Shown here in pieces: positions 34,658 through 43,346 of a stretch of 64,000 bases of DNA (position 1 is the stretch's first letter; every line of letters starts with the position of its first letter). The stretch comes from JANPLG01 sp964609085 (lineage in GTDB: Bacteria > Armatimonadota > SYMT01). The position numbers and the translations under genes were made by a program. The stretch covers positions 1 to 64,000 of the forward strand of contig CAZSRZ010000009.1 in NCBI GenBank assembly GCA_964609085.1, given 5' to 3'. The notes beneath the pieces are model-generated. The model was not told the DNA's origin. It worked only from the letters and a program-made list of their open reading frames with translations, and searched no databases.

Positions 34658-37018
34658 ATGAGACGACTCCTCTTCGCGACCGCATTTTCCTGGCTCTTGC
34701 TCGGCGCCGCACCTGTTCGCGCCCAGGGGCTGATCATCGGGCGCCCGGTCCGGCCCATCCCCGCCCCGCAACCGCTGCACGTCAAGACTCAAAAGGTCAA
34801 GATGACGGTCAGCAGCGGGGCATTGAAGGTGGAGGTGGACCAGATCTTCGCCAACCCGAACTCCGTGGCGATGGAAGGCACCTACCTCTTCCCGCTCCCG
34901 GAGGGTGCCACCGTCAGCAACTTCCGCCTGACCATCGACAAGGAGCCGACGGACGGGAAGCTGTTGACCGTCGAGGAGGCGCGCAGAGTCTACGAGTCCT
35001 ATGTGCGACGAAACGTGGACCCGGCGATCCTCGAATACGTGGGGCGAAATGCCTTCCAGGCGCGCGTCTTTCCGATCCCCGCCGGCGGCGAGCGCCAGAT
35101 CTTCCTCACCTACAGCCAGCCATTGGAGTTTTCGTCCGGCGTCTACAAGGTGGTCTACCCGCTGAACTCGGAGCGCGTCACGGGCGGCACCGCGGGAGAC
35201 GTCACGATCGACTGCACGGTTCGCAGCCCACAGACGCTGAAGGCCATCTACAGCCCCTCCCACGAAATCCAGGTGCGCCGCGAGGGGGACCACGAGGCGC
35301 GAATCACCTTTGAGGCCCGGGACTTGCGGGCCAACCGGGACTTCCTGCTGTTCTACTCCACCAGCGAGAAGGCATTCGGTCTGAACACGCTGGCGCACCG
35401 GCGTGCCGGTGAGGACGGCTACCTGATGATGATGCTCGCGCCGAAGCGCGAGGTGAAGGCGGCCGAGGTGCAGCCCAAGGACGTGGTCTTTGTATTCGAC
35501 ACCTCGGGGAGCATGCAAGGGGCAAAGATTGAGCAGGCCCGTAAGGCGCTCCAGACGATCATCGGAGCGCTGAACGATGCCGACCGATTCAACATCATCC
35601 GCTTCAGCAGCGACATCACGCCGTTCCGGCCTGGGGTGGTGCCAGCCAACGGGGACAACCGCAAGGCCGCGCGGGGATTCGTGGATGAGTTCAAGGCTGT
35701 CGGCGGCACGGCCATCGACGACGCCCTCCAGGCTGCCTTCGCGTCGCTTCCGTCCGCACAAGAGCGGATGGGCCGCGGTGCCTTCGTCATCTTCATGACG
35801 GACGGACTGCCCACCATCGGCCAGACGGAACCCGACCGGATCCTGGCCAATGCCGAGAAGGCGGCTCCGGCCGACGTCCGGGTGTTCTCCTTCGGCGTGG
35901 GACAGGACGTGAATACGTTGCTGCTCGACCGGGTGGCGGGCGACCACCGGGGCGCGGCTGACTATGTGGATCAGAACGACGACCTGGAGACCAAAATCGG
36001 CGGATTCTTCGTGAAGATCTCCGACCCGGTGCTCTCCAACGTCAAGGTGACGGTCGACGGGGCACGAGTATCGGAAGTACTGCCCGGGCGGATTCCGGAT
36101 GTGTTCGCCGGCACGCAACTCTTGCTGTTCGGCCGCTACACGGGCCAGGGCAAGGTGCAGGTTCACCTCAGTGGCGACCTGAACGGCAAGCCCCAGCAGT
36201 TCACCTACGAGGCCGTGCTGCCGGAGCGGGAACCGGCCCAGGAATTCATCCCCAAACTCTGGGCAAGTCGCAAGATCGGCCTACTCCTCGAGACGATCCG
36301 CCTCAAGGGGGAGAACAAGGAGCTGAAGGATGAGGTCATCCGCCTGAGCAAAGAGTTCGGCATCGTCACGCCGTACACGGCTTACCTGGTCGAGGAGCCG
36401 GGGATCGGACCCGGGGGAGCTCCGGTCGCAACGCGATTCAGTCTGGGAGATCGCCTGGATGCGGGGGCTGCGGGCAGCGGCGGAGCCGGTGGATTCGGCG
36501 GTCGTGGTGCCGGCGGACCGATGGGTGGGGCAGGCGGGGGAGCCGCCAAGCCGGCGGCACCGCCCCAGTCGGAGGCGGCGAAACGGTTGGCCCAGCGTCG
36601 CGATGCCGGGGTGGCCGAACAGCAGCGGTTGAACTACGGCTACCGACAGTCCACCGGAGCCAACGCCGTGGACGCGAGCCGAGCGCTCCGACGCCTGAAA
36701 GAGAAGGAAGGGCTCGACGCCCGCGATGAAGCCCTGGACATCCCGGAGCAGACGCGCACCGTGGCGGGCCGCAGCTTCCGATGGGGCACCCAGGGTTGGC
36801 TAGACTCCACCGTCCCCGCAAAGCAGCAGCCCGTGGTGGTGAAGTACGGCAGCGAAGCCTACTTCAAACTCCTCACGGCCAACAAGGACTGGGCTCGCTA
36901 CCTATCCCTCGGGAAGAGCGTTACCTTCCGCTCCGGCAAGACAGCCGCCGTCACCGTTGCCCCGGACAAGGGCAAGACGGTGCTGACCGACGCGGAACTG
37001 AAGGCCCTGAACAACTAG
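34658..37018 (+). CDS. Exported VIT and von Willebrand factor A domain protein
   Basis: A 786-residue protein with signal peptide (cleavage near PVRAQG), a VIT (inter-alpha-trypsin) domain at residues ~35-170 (VDQIFANPNSVAMEGTYLFP), and a VWA domain at ~270-455 with a full MIDAS (DTSGSMQG near residue 281, and MTDGLPTIG). A Gly-rich linker (GSGGAGGFGGRGAGGPMGGA) precedes a charged helical segment and a C-terminal region. It probably mediates metal-dependent adhesion at the cell surface; this is inferred from domains. It is divergent from the sulfur operon. ATG at 34658 is chosen because it begins the signal peptide; GGAGG is 11 nt upstream. Confidence 0.9.
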   Translation: MRRLLFATAFSWLLLGAAPVRAQGLIIGRPVRPIPAPQPLHVKTQKVKMTVSSGALKVEVDQIFANPNSVAMEGTYLFPLPEGATVSNFRLTIDKEPTDGKLLTVEEARRVYESYVRRNVDPAILEYVGRNAFQARVFPIPAGGERQIFLTYSQPLEFSSGVYKVVYPLNSERVTGGTAGDVTIDCTVRSPQTLKAIYSPSHEIQVRREGDHEARITFEARDLRANRDFLLFYSTSEKAFGLNTLAHRRAGEDGYLMMMLAPKREVKAAEVQPKDVVFVFDTSGSMQGAKIEQARKALQTIIGALNDADRFNIIRFSSDITPFRPGVVPANGDNRKAARGFVDEFKAVGGTAIDDALQAAFASLPSAQERMGRGAFVIFMTDGLPTIGQTEPDRILANAEKAAPADVRVFSFGVGQDVNTLLLDRVAGDHRGAADYVDQNDDLETKIGGFFVKISDPVLSNVKVTVDGARVSEVLPGRIPDVFAGTQLLLFGRYTGQGKVQVHLSGDLNGKPQQFTYEAVLPEREPAQEFIPKLWASRKIGLLLETIRLKGENKELKDEVIRLSKEFGIVTPYTAYLVEEPGIGPGGAPVATRFSLGDRLDAGAAGSGGAGGFGGRGAGGPMGGAGGGAAKPAAPPQSEAAKRLAQRRDAGVAEQQRLNYGYRQSTGANAVDASRALRRLKEKEGLDARDEALDIPEQTRTVAGRSFRWGTQGWLDSTVPAKQQPVVVKYGSEAYFKLLTANKDWARYLSLGKSVTFRSGKTAAVTVAPDKGKTVLTDAELKALNN

Positions 37019-37041
37019 GCGACCTCTGAGCGGTGCAGCAC

Positions 37042-37089
37042 GGCCGCCGACATCCGGGGGGATCCTCCCGGGTTGTCGGCGGCCTTTTC
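37042..37089 (+). terminator. Intrinsic terminator after the VIT/VWA gene
   Basis: GGCCGCCGACA (37042-37052) pairs with TGTCGGCGGCC (37074-37084), enclosing a smaller CCGGG-type inner hairpin and followed by TTTTCT. A textbook rho-independent terminator. Confidence 0.9.
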
Positions 37090-37308
37090 TCGTCGCCAGC
37101 GTCCGGGCAGCAGCGGGCGCTCCCGACGAGTTGCGGCACATCCAGGGCGTACGCCCGGTCGTCGGCCTGCGCGCTGCCGACGCTGCAGCCGGTGGCGCCG
37201 TAGGACCGCGACCGCGAGGCGACCCCTCTCCGGGCGACGGCGAGACCGTCCGTGCCGGTCATGTGCCGCACGATCGGCGTTCGAGGCCCTTCGGGCTGGT
37301 GTCGGTCG

Positions 37309-37407
37309 TCAGTGCGGGCGTGTACCCAGGCAATCGGGGTAGCCGGCGCAACCCCAGACGGCCTTTCCGGCGCCGTGCGGCTGCAGGATGCCCCCATCTC
37401 CGCTCAT
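37309..37407 (-). pseudogene. Possible relic of a topoisomerase-type zinc-ribbon
   Basis: A 32-residue minus-strand frame ends GAGKAVWGCAGYPDCLGTRPH and stops at 37309. W-G-C-x-x-Y-P-x-C is the second half of the C4 zinc ribbon found in topoisomerase I and some endonucleases (Cys codons at 37348-37350 and 37330-37332). The first Cys pair is not present upstream in any frame I checked. Likely a decayed fragment, but a chance match cannot be excluded. Confidence 0.3.
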
Positions 37408-37439
37408 GGTTCCTACGCCACTGTGAGAAAGCCGGTTTC

Positions 37440-37466
37440 GTCGGACTGGTCGGACTGGTCGGACCG
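37440..37466 (+). repeat. Three tandem copies of a 9-bp unit
   Basis: GTCGGACTG at 37440 and 37449, and GTCGGACCG at 37458, directly adjacent, in non-coding DNA. Confidence 0.8.
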
Positions 37467-37534
37467 CATTCCCGGTTGTCGGGCAGCCGCACCGCGCTCC
37501 GACGTCAGCTTCGCCTTCGCGGCCGAAGTCAGGC

Positions 37535-38014
37535 CTATCGCTTCTTCCCCCCGACACCTGGGATGGCCGCGACCTGCTTCATCCACGCCGCGACCTGGCG
37601 TTCGTCGAGGTCGTCCACGGATTTGAGCTCCACGCCCCGTGTAGACTTGCCCATCCCCACCGGCATCACTGGTGGAACCGGCTCGAGCGCCTCGCCGTTC
37701 ACGAACATGAGCTTCACATGGCCGGCGAAGCCGCCGCAGCAGAAGCACCACCCGTCGCCGACGCCATAGTACGACATGCCCCACTTCACGGCGCGCTGGA
37801 GACCGGGAAGCGTCTTGGCGGCCAGGGCGTCGACAAGCTCGGCGATGCCGCGCTGCGGCTGCGGCAGGCTGGCGATGTAGGCAAAGACCGGCTTATCACC
37901 GACGGCGGCCCGCGCGGGGCTGGCCCTGCCGGTCATGGCCTCGGGCAGTGTCGAGGCGACGTCGCCTTGTGCCGCCGTGCGCTTCGGGGTCCTGTCTGTC
38001 TCGGGGGCAGCCAT
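37535..38014 (-). CDS. DUF1801 domain-containing protein (YdhG-like)
   Basis: A 159-residue cytosolic protein. After a basic, low-complexity N-terminus of ~40 residues it has the DUF1801 fold: VFAYIASLPQPQRGIAELVDAL, AVKWGMSYYGVGDGWCFCCGGFAGHVKLMF and a C-terminal VDDLDERQVAAWMKQ. The family is of unknown function and is linked to the frataxin/YdhG-like fold. It starts 11 bp after the broken PIN gene. Confidence 0.8.
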   Translation of the reverse strand: MAAPETDRTPKRTAAQGDVASTLPEAMTGRASPARAAVGDKPVFAYIASLPQPQRGIAELVDALAAKTLPGLQRAVKWGMSYYGVGDGWCFCCGGFAGHVKLMFVNGEALEPVPPVMPVGMGKSTRGVELKSVDDLDERQVAAWMKQVAAIPGVGGKKR

Positions 38015-38025
38015 GGTGGTCTACT

Positions 38026-38184
38026 TTACCTCGGGATGATTCCTCCGTGCCCCCTACTGTCCATCATGTCGTGGAAGGTTGCCTCTAACGCGGCCAGTTG
38101 GTCTGGAGATGTAGTCGCCTCGTGGTTGAGCACGGCGATGAAGCAGTTTGCGTCCCAATAGAGCGTTCTAATCCTCGTCCGCAA
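38026..38184 (-). pseudogene. Truncated PIN-domain toxin (VapC-like), 52 residues
   Basis: From a TTG at 38184 the frame reads RTLYWDANCFIAVLNHEA, the opening strand of a PIN nuclease with its first catalytic Asp (WDANCF), then DQLAALEATFHDMMDSRG and a stop at 38026. A complete PIN toxin needs about 120-150 residues and three more acidic positions, so more than half is missing. Its start overlaps the end of the antitoxin-like frame by 17 nt, the usual toxin-antitoxin arrangement. It is probably a dead remnant; an assembly or sequencing frameshift is the alternative. Confidence 0.65.
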
Positions 38185-38302
38185 GACCGGCTGCCCTCCG
38201 ATTGCGGTCCAGGAGCTCCGTCGCAGATTCTCCCGGAGGCACAACCCGGGAGGCGCGGATGCGGGCGCGCAGCCGCTCCGGCGAGAAGTGAACGACCTCG
38301 GG
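38168..38302 (-). CDS. Antitoxin-like protein, 5' end lost in assembly gap
   Basis: 44 C-terminal residues remain: VVHFSPERLRARIRASR, then VPPGESATELLDRNRRAA and a stop at 38168. The charged helix and ESATELLDRNR end are like antitoxins partnered with PIN toxins, and the overlapping downstream frame is a PIN start. The N-terminal DNA-binding part lies in the N gap. Family (VapB, Phd or other) cannot be decided. Confidence 0.55.
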   Translation of the reverse strand, partial: PEVVHFSPERLRARIRASRVVPPGESATELLDRNRRAAGLADED

Positions 38303-38402
38303 NNNNNNNNNNNNNNNNNNNNNNNNNNNNNNNNNNNNNNNNNNNNNNNNNNNNNNNNNNNNNNNNNNNNNNNNNNNNNNNNNNNNNNNNNNNNNNNNNN
38401 NN
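38303..38402. other. Assembly gap (100 N)
   Basis: Exactly 100 undetermined bases between the 3' end of the ABC permease gene and the antitoxin remnant; real length unknown. Confidence 0.99.
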
Positions 38403-40484
38403 GTCTGTCTTCGAAGGTGCTTCGACCAGGGGCCGGCTGCTTGCCAGCAGGCGGTAGCCGATGATGGTGATCGCGAGTCCGAAGCCAAGTTGGAGCGCCA
38501 CCGGAAAGACTGAGCCCGGCGAGATGGTGCCCGCCAGACTCAGGTCGAGGATGGAGCCCTTGGGTGCCCAGCGATGGAGGCCGAGGGCGAAGCAGTCGTA
38601 GGCGGCGTGCATCAGCACGGCGGGGAGGAGTGAGCCGCTGCGCATCACAACCCAACCGAGCACGCACCCCAGCGCGGCCCGGGCCGGAATCCCCTGGGGA
38701 TCGAGATGGGCCGAGGCGAACAGGAGAGCGGAGACCAGGACCGCCGCCCACGCGGGCATCTTCCTGCGAAACGCATCGAGAATGGGACCCCGGTAGAGGA
38801 GCTCTTCGGTGATGCCGGCGGAGAGGCCGATGGCCAGAATTGCTGCCGCTGCCTGGAGGGTGGATCCACTCAGCGCCTCGGTCAGGAACCTCTGCGCGGC
38901 CTGGCCGGCGGCCGGGTCGTGAGGCCACAAGCGCTCGATTCCGCTGGCCACAAAATTCGCGGCGGGGATGCACCCGATGCCGAGGAGGGCACCCCCGAGA
39001 TTCTGCGCGGCGGTGGAGCGGCGCCAGGACAGCGTCTCTCGCCACGGATAGCGAAAAAGCCAGCAACCGACCAGGGCGGGGCCGGCAACCAGCAGCCCCT
39101 GCACCGCCGGAAGCATCACCCAGATGCTCTGACCAGCCAACGAGGGAGCGACGTAGAAGAGCAATACCATGGAGACGGCGAAGAGCCCCAGCGCCTCGTC
39201 CAGGGCGGGCGGACGTGGCAGTCGCTTTCCGCCTCGCATGAGCCCGCGGAAGCTAAAGCTGGATGCTGCCGGTGAGACCAGGCTCTCGCTCGTGAAGAGC
39301 CGCGCCGCGATGGCCAGCATCAGCACGGCGTAGACCGCGGAGGAGAGAAATGAGATCGCGAACGCGCCGGGGTCGACATGGCCGCGAAGCACGTCTCGGA
39401 TGACGATCGTCGCGTTCACGCACGGGGTGACCAGCAGTGCAAGCGTGGTCTTCGGATCGCTGATCGACACGGCCATCGGCACCATGGAGACCAGCATCAC
39501 CGGCGTGGCGTACGAGTTTGCCTCCCGGTAATTCCGAGCCATCAGGCCGACCACCATCACCGCGCCGGCGAAGAAGACGAGCGTGGGCACGGCAGCAAGG
39601 TAGGCGAGGATCATCGGCCCCGGCTGCACCGCGAACCCCACGTCCGCGCCTGCCGCCTGGCTGGTGATTCGCCACATCACCAGGGCCATGCTCGCCATGT
39701 TCAGCGCCGAGGTGAGGAGCGCACAGATGAGGACCAGTAGCCCCTTGCCCAGGAGTAACTCCAGCTTCCTCGCCGGGGTCACCAACAAGCTCTCCAGCGT
39801 CATCAATTCACGCTCGGCTGTGGTGGTGTTCACCGCGGGGAAGAAGGCGCCGAGCATGCCCGTAATCAGGAGCATCATCGGGAGCAGGGTCCCGAGTTGC
39901 GCTCCGAAGCGACGCTCTTTCCCTGCCGTGTCGATGGTCTCGCGGGTCAGGGGCTTCAGCACGTCCGCGGAAACCCCGCGCGACTTCAGGCGTGCCTCGA
40001 TGATCCGGCGCTCGTAGGCGTCGATCAAATCCTCGACCTTGCCCCGCTGGATGCCCGATGACTGGCGAGACTGATCTACCCTGATTCGCAGCTTGACGTC
40101 TTCGCCTGCCAGGGCCTTGCGCTCCGCGCCGTCGGGAACTTCGATCACCGCGTCCAGGGCACCGGCGGCTATCGCTTCGGACGCTCCGGCTGGCGGGCGC
40201 AAGCTCAGCTTCTCGGGCCGCCCGCGCGCCAATCTGGTGAGCCCGGGGGCCGACTCTGCCCCGATGATGGCCAGCCGAGCCGGTTGTTCCTGCATCTTCC
40301 GGACGGTCGATTGGGCCAGACCGGCCATTCCCATGGTCAGCAGCGGGTAGAGGAGGATGGGGATGCCGAACATCATCGCCATGCTGCGACGGTCGCGCAG
40401 GGTCTCGCGCACCTCCTTCAGGAAGACCTCGCGGACGATGTTGGACCGGATTGCCGGCCCGTGCGCCGAAGGTGCCCTGCTCAC
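38403..40484 (-). CDS. ABC-2 type permease (NatB-like) fused to CPBP membrane protease, 3' end in gap
   Basis: 694 residues are readable before the assembly gap. The N-terminal ~400 residues are an ABC-2/NatB-type permease (VFLKEVRETLRDRRSMAMM, a large extracytoplasmic loop, then helices around TAERELMTLESLLVTPARK). The C-terminal ~280 residues are a CPBP (Abi/CAAX) intramembrane protease domain with EELLYRG, FASAHLDPQG and HAAYD, all three metal motifs. The combination is seen in other environmental bacteria. GTG start overlaps the stop of the ATPase gene (GTGA), so the two form one exporter, by family likely for sodium or a peptide. Confidence 0.88.
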
Positions 40485-41221
40485 AGGTCGCTCCCCTTCG
40501 CGAGCGCGAAGAAGGCTTCACGCAGGCTGCTTGTTCCCGTGGCCGTGCAGATCTCCTCGACGGTGCCCTCCGCCACCACCTGCCCACGCACGATGATGCC
40601 GAGCCGCGCGCAGAGGGCGTCGGCCTGCTGCAAATCGTGCGTGGAGAAGAGCACACACTTCCCCGACGCGGCGAGGCCGCTGATCGACTCTTCGACGGCT
40701 CGACCAACCACGGGATCGAGCCCGGTCGTCGGCTCATCTAGGATCAGAACGGGGGGATCGTGCACCACCGCTCGGGCCAGCGAGACGCGCTGCTTCATCC
40801 CGGTTGACAGGCGCTCGTTGGGGCGATCAGCGTACTCCGTGCACTGAAAGAGGCCCAGGGTTCGCTCCACCTGCGCCTCGCGCCGATCACCGCTCCAGCC
40901 GTGGAGCGCGGCAAAGAATCGCAGGGTCTCGCGAGGGGTGAGGCGTCCATAGAGCCCGGTGCTGGCAGTCAGGAACCCGATGCTGCGCCGGACGTCCTCC
41001 GGCTCGGTCAGCAAGTCGTAGCCGGAAATCTCGGCGGTGCCGGCAGTCGGCGTGAGGATGGTGGCGAGGCAGCGCAGCGTGGTGGTCTTCCCCGCGCCGT
41101 TCGGTCCCAGCAGCCCGTACACCTCGCCGCGGCGAGCCGTCAGTGAGACGTTGTTGACCGCCTGCACCAACCCGCCATCAGGGTCCTCGTACTCTTTGGA
41201 GAGTCCCCTCACTTCAATCAT
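40481..41221 (-). CDS. ABC transporter ATP-binding protein (NatA-like)
   Basis: A 246-residue ABC ATPase: Walker A GPNGAGKTTT, Q-loop region GFLTASTGLY, signature LSTGMKQRVSLARA, Walker B VLILDEPTTGLD and the switch His in FSTHD. It pairs with the ABC-2/CPBP permease that starts within its stop codon. The ATG at 41221 begins the ABC fold (MIEVRGLSKEY) and overlaps by 8 bp the end of a small upstream gene. Confidence 0.93.
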   Translation of the reverse strand: MIEVRGLSKEYEDPDGGLVQAVNNVSLTARRGEVYGLLGPNGAGKTTTLRCLATILTPTAGTAEISGYDLLTEPEDVRRSIGFLTASTGLYGRLTPRETLRFFAALHGWSGDRREAQVERTLGLFQCTEYADRPNERLSTGMKQRVSLARAVVHDPPVLILDEPTTGLDPVVGRAVEESISGLAASGKCVLFSTHDLQQADALCARLGIIVRGQVVAEGTVEEICTATGTSSLREAFFALAKGSDL

Positions 41222-41414
41222 CGTGACGGGGTAGATCGGGGGGAGGCGGGCCGAAGGGAAAGTCCTTGGGTTGTTTCGGTGCGGTCGGCGTGCCCGTGGG
41301 CCGGGGCGATGGCGCGGTCTGGGCGATGACCTGCGGCTCAGGAGGCGTGCGTTGACCGAACAGGCTCCCCAACCCGACCATGAGCGTCCCAATCGTTCGC
41401 TGCCAATTCTTCAT
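41214..41414 (-). CDS. Small proline-rich membrane-anchored or exported protein, unknown
   Basis: A 66-residue frame: MKNWQRTIGTLMVGLGSLFG is a short hydrophobic N-terminus, followed by a Pro/Thr/Ala-rich tail ending FPFGPPPPDLPRHDD. No homology recognised. Its stop lies inside the start region of the NatA-like gene (8-bp overlap), which favours a real, translationally coupled gene; the ribosome binding site is only moderate. Confidence 0.45.
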   Translation of the reverse strand: MKNWQRTIGTLMVGLGSLFGQRTPPEPQVIAQTAPSPRPTGTPTAPKQPKDFPFGPPPPDLPRHDD

Positions 41415-41777
41415 TCCAGCACGCGTCCTTCCACAGCACCATTCATCGGCCGCCCCCTGCTCCGCCTGCATACCGGTGGTGCTTATTCACCACCGCTGAC
41501 CATCCTGGTTGCGCCGGACCGGCATCTGGAGGAACATCGGCCACGGCCACCCACTCATGAACGCACGGTCCCACAGCCCGGTACGTGGGTGCGCCACGAG
41601 AACTACGAGGTTTATTACCGATTGGGAGCGCACATCCCGACAGATACAGCGTGGCCGCGGCATCACCGAGACGAGGCGAACAAATGCTGCGGCCGGATTC
41701 CGATCCCGGGTGTCATGTTTCTCATGCTCCGGGTTGTCAGGCCTGCACCCGAACCCGGGGCTCGAAGAGGAAGTACG
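41415..41777. other. Divergent intergenic region
   Basis: 363 bp between the small proline-rich gene and an exported protein. Contains one hairpin, CGGTGGTG-CTTATT-CACCACCG at 41474-41495, of unknown meaning. No clear promoter pair could be assigned and no RNA gene recognised. Confidence 0.4.
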
Positions 41778-42656
41778 ATGAACCTGCGCAGCCGGCATCA
41801 CTCACGCGAATGTCGCGTCCTCACCGCCCGTGGGGCGGCGCTCATTGGCATCCTGCTCGCGGGTGCGGCGACGGCGCAAGGCGGAGGCGACACCGCGAAA
41901 CCCGCCGCGGTGGACCCGAAGGGGGTCTGGCCCGCGAGCCTGGGGCAGCTCGCGGGGCGCTACCTGTATGCGCAGGTCGGTAGTCCCGGCGGCCTCTGGA
42001 TGCGGCCCTCGAACGGCACGGCGCGACAGGTGGCGATCGATGACGCGCCCGCGGCCCTGCAGAAGCAACTCCGGGCGGCGGAGCTTGTGATCGGCAGCGT
42101 GGCCGCAGGCACGGACGTGTCGGCCAGCGAGCGACCCACCCCGTCGGGCCGTGGCCGCCTGCGCTTCTACAGCGAGGAGGGCGCCGGCCGGCTGACGATG
42201 CGGAATCTTCCCGGAATCAGCGGCGGCGGAAAGGTCGGTGCCGCCTACAGCGGGCAGGCGGTGTTCCGGCTCGAGCACGTCAGTCACTCCAACCCGTCCC
42301 CCCTGGGAATCTTCCAGACGCGGCAGAAGGAAGAGATGACATGGGGTGCCGCCACTATCGACTATGCGGACCTGTACGCCTACTTCCCGGACACCCCCCA
42401 GGAGCATCCGGGGGCGGGGAAGCCGGCTCCGGCCAAGAAACCGGCTGCCGGCACGCCCACGCCGAAACCGCCGGCCGGCGTTGGCGCGAAGCCGGCGGCA
42501 CCGCCCGATGACTCCGAACTGGAGGGGAACGCCATCATCTCGAATGCCCGCGTGCTGCGGAGCGGCCGGGAGATCTTCGCCTACGTGGATTGGACGGAGA
42601 AGCTGCGGGGCGTCGAGAAGCGTTACACGGGGAGCATCCGCCTCGTCCGTCGATAG
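41778..42656 (+). CDS. Exported protein of unknown function with Lys/Pro/Ala-rich linker
   Basis: A 292-residue protein with a basic N-terminus and signal peptide (cleavage near AATAQG). The first ~190 mature residues form a beta-rich domain I cannot name (LAGRYLYAQVGSPGGLWMR; GQAVFRLEHVSHSNPSPLG). A low-complexity linker of ~35 residues (KPAPAKKPAAGTPTPKPP) separates a short C-terminal beta region (VLRSGREIFAYVDWTEKLRG). AGAGGAAG precedes the ATG. Convergent with the next gene. Confidence 0.75.
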   Translation: MNLRSRHHSRECRVLTARGAALIGILLAGAATAQGGGDTAKPAAVDPKGVWPASLGQLAGRYLYAQVGSPGGLWMRPSNGTARQVAIDDAPAALQKQLRAAELVIGSVAAGTDVSASERPTPSGRGRLRFYSEEGAGRLTMRNLPGISGGGKVGAAYSGQAVFRLEHVSHSNPSPLGIFQTRQKEEMTWGAATIDYADLYAYFPDTPQEHPGAGKPAPAKKPAAGTPTPKPPAGVGAKPAAPPDDSELEGNAIISNARVLRSGREIFAYVDWTEKLRGVEKRYTGSIRLVRR

Positions 42657-42673
42657 TCGAGCGGGGTTCCCGA

Positions 42674-43183
42674 TCAGTCTGGCGCAGGCTCCAGGTGCAG
42701 ACGGGCTTCACGAATGGCTGCCTCCAGCCGAATCGGGTCCGCCGAGCCGATCAACAAGCGTCGGCCGCTGCGCAGCACGAGCTGGACGCCGCGGTTGCCG
42801 CGGATGCTGAAAGCGTAGCCGGCCAGGCCGCGCCGGATTCCCCATCCGCCGAACTCCTGCATTGGCTGGACTTCGCGCGCGTAGGCTTCGCGGACGTGTC
42901 GGAGCGGGATGCGGAAGCGCGTCTTACGGCCAAATCGCACTTCGATCTCGCTGGCGGCGACCGTCGTCACCATCGGCACGAAGAACTCGCCGAGCACTGC
43001 GCCGACGCCGCCGGCCGTCAGTGCCCCCGCCGCGACCCGGGCGGGCCAGGCAAGTCCCCGCCCCATCATCATCATCCCGGCCGTGGTGGCTCCCATGCCC
43101 AGGGCGACCACCCCCCAGTGGGGATGTTGGACTTCCTCAAACATCGCCTGCGTCGAACCTGAGGCCGCTGCGGTCTCGCTCAT
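42674..43183 (-). CDS. Membrane protein with PH-like domain, unknown function
   Basis: A 169-residue protein with two hydrophobic helices (residues ~22-75) followed by a beta-rich C-terminal domain resembling bacterial PH-like (DUF6141-type) domains: EIEVRFGRKTRFRIPL, GGWGIRRGLAGYAFSIRG, VQLVLRSGRRLLIGS and a final helix. The pairing of a membrane hairpin with such a domain is common in small envelope proteins. No partner gene is evident. Confidence 0.65.
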   Translation of the reverse strand: MSETAAASGSTQAMFEEVQHPHWGVVALGMGATTAGMMMMGRGLAWPARVAAGALTAGGVGAVLGEFFVPMVTTVAASEIEVRFGRKTRFRIPLRHVREAYAREVQPMQEFGGWGIRRGLAGYAFSIRGNRGVQLVLRSGRRLLIGSADPIRLEAAIREARLHLEPAPD

Positions 43184-43292
43184 GTGTCAGTCCCCGTTCA
43201 CCATGAGACCGCGGGGGCGGCAAGGGTTAGGCCGCCGGGCAGAAAGTCGGGTTCGGTGCACCGAGGCGGGGTCGGAGCCGGTGGAGCATGAG

Positions 43293-43316
43293 AAAAGGCG
43301 GGTCTCGCGACCCGCC
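43293..43316 (-). terminator. Intrinsic terminator of the prepilin gene
   Basis: On the minus strand GGCGGGTC-GCGA-GACCCGCC (43316 to 43297) is followed by TTTT (43296-43293). Good stem, tetraloop and T-tract 31 bp after the stop codon. Confidence 0.88.
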
Positions 43317-43346
43317 CTTCCTCAACTCAAGTCGACCGGTGTGCGA

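Larger units (their letters stand above)
37090..37534. other. Gene-poor stretch with a zinc-ribbon relic and a short repeat
   Basis: About 445 bp between the VIT/VWA terminator and the DUF1801 gene. Base composition is high-GC without a complete gene. It holds the fragment at 37309-37407 and the triplicated 9-mer at 37440-37466 listed separately. The rest shows nothing recognisable. Confidence 0.5.
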
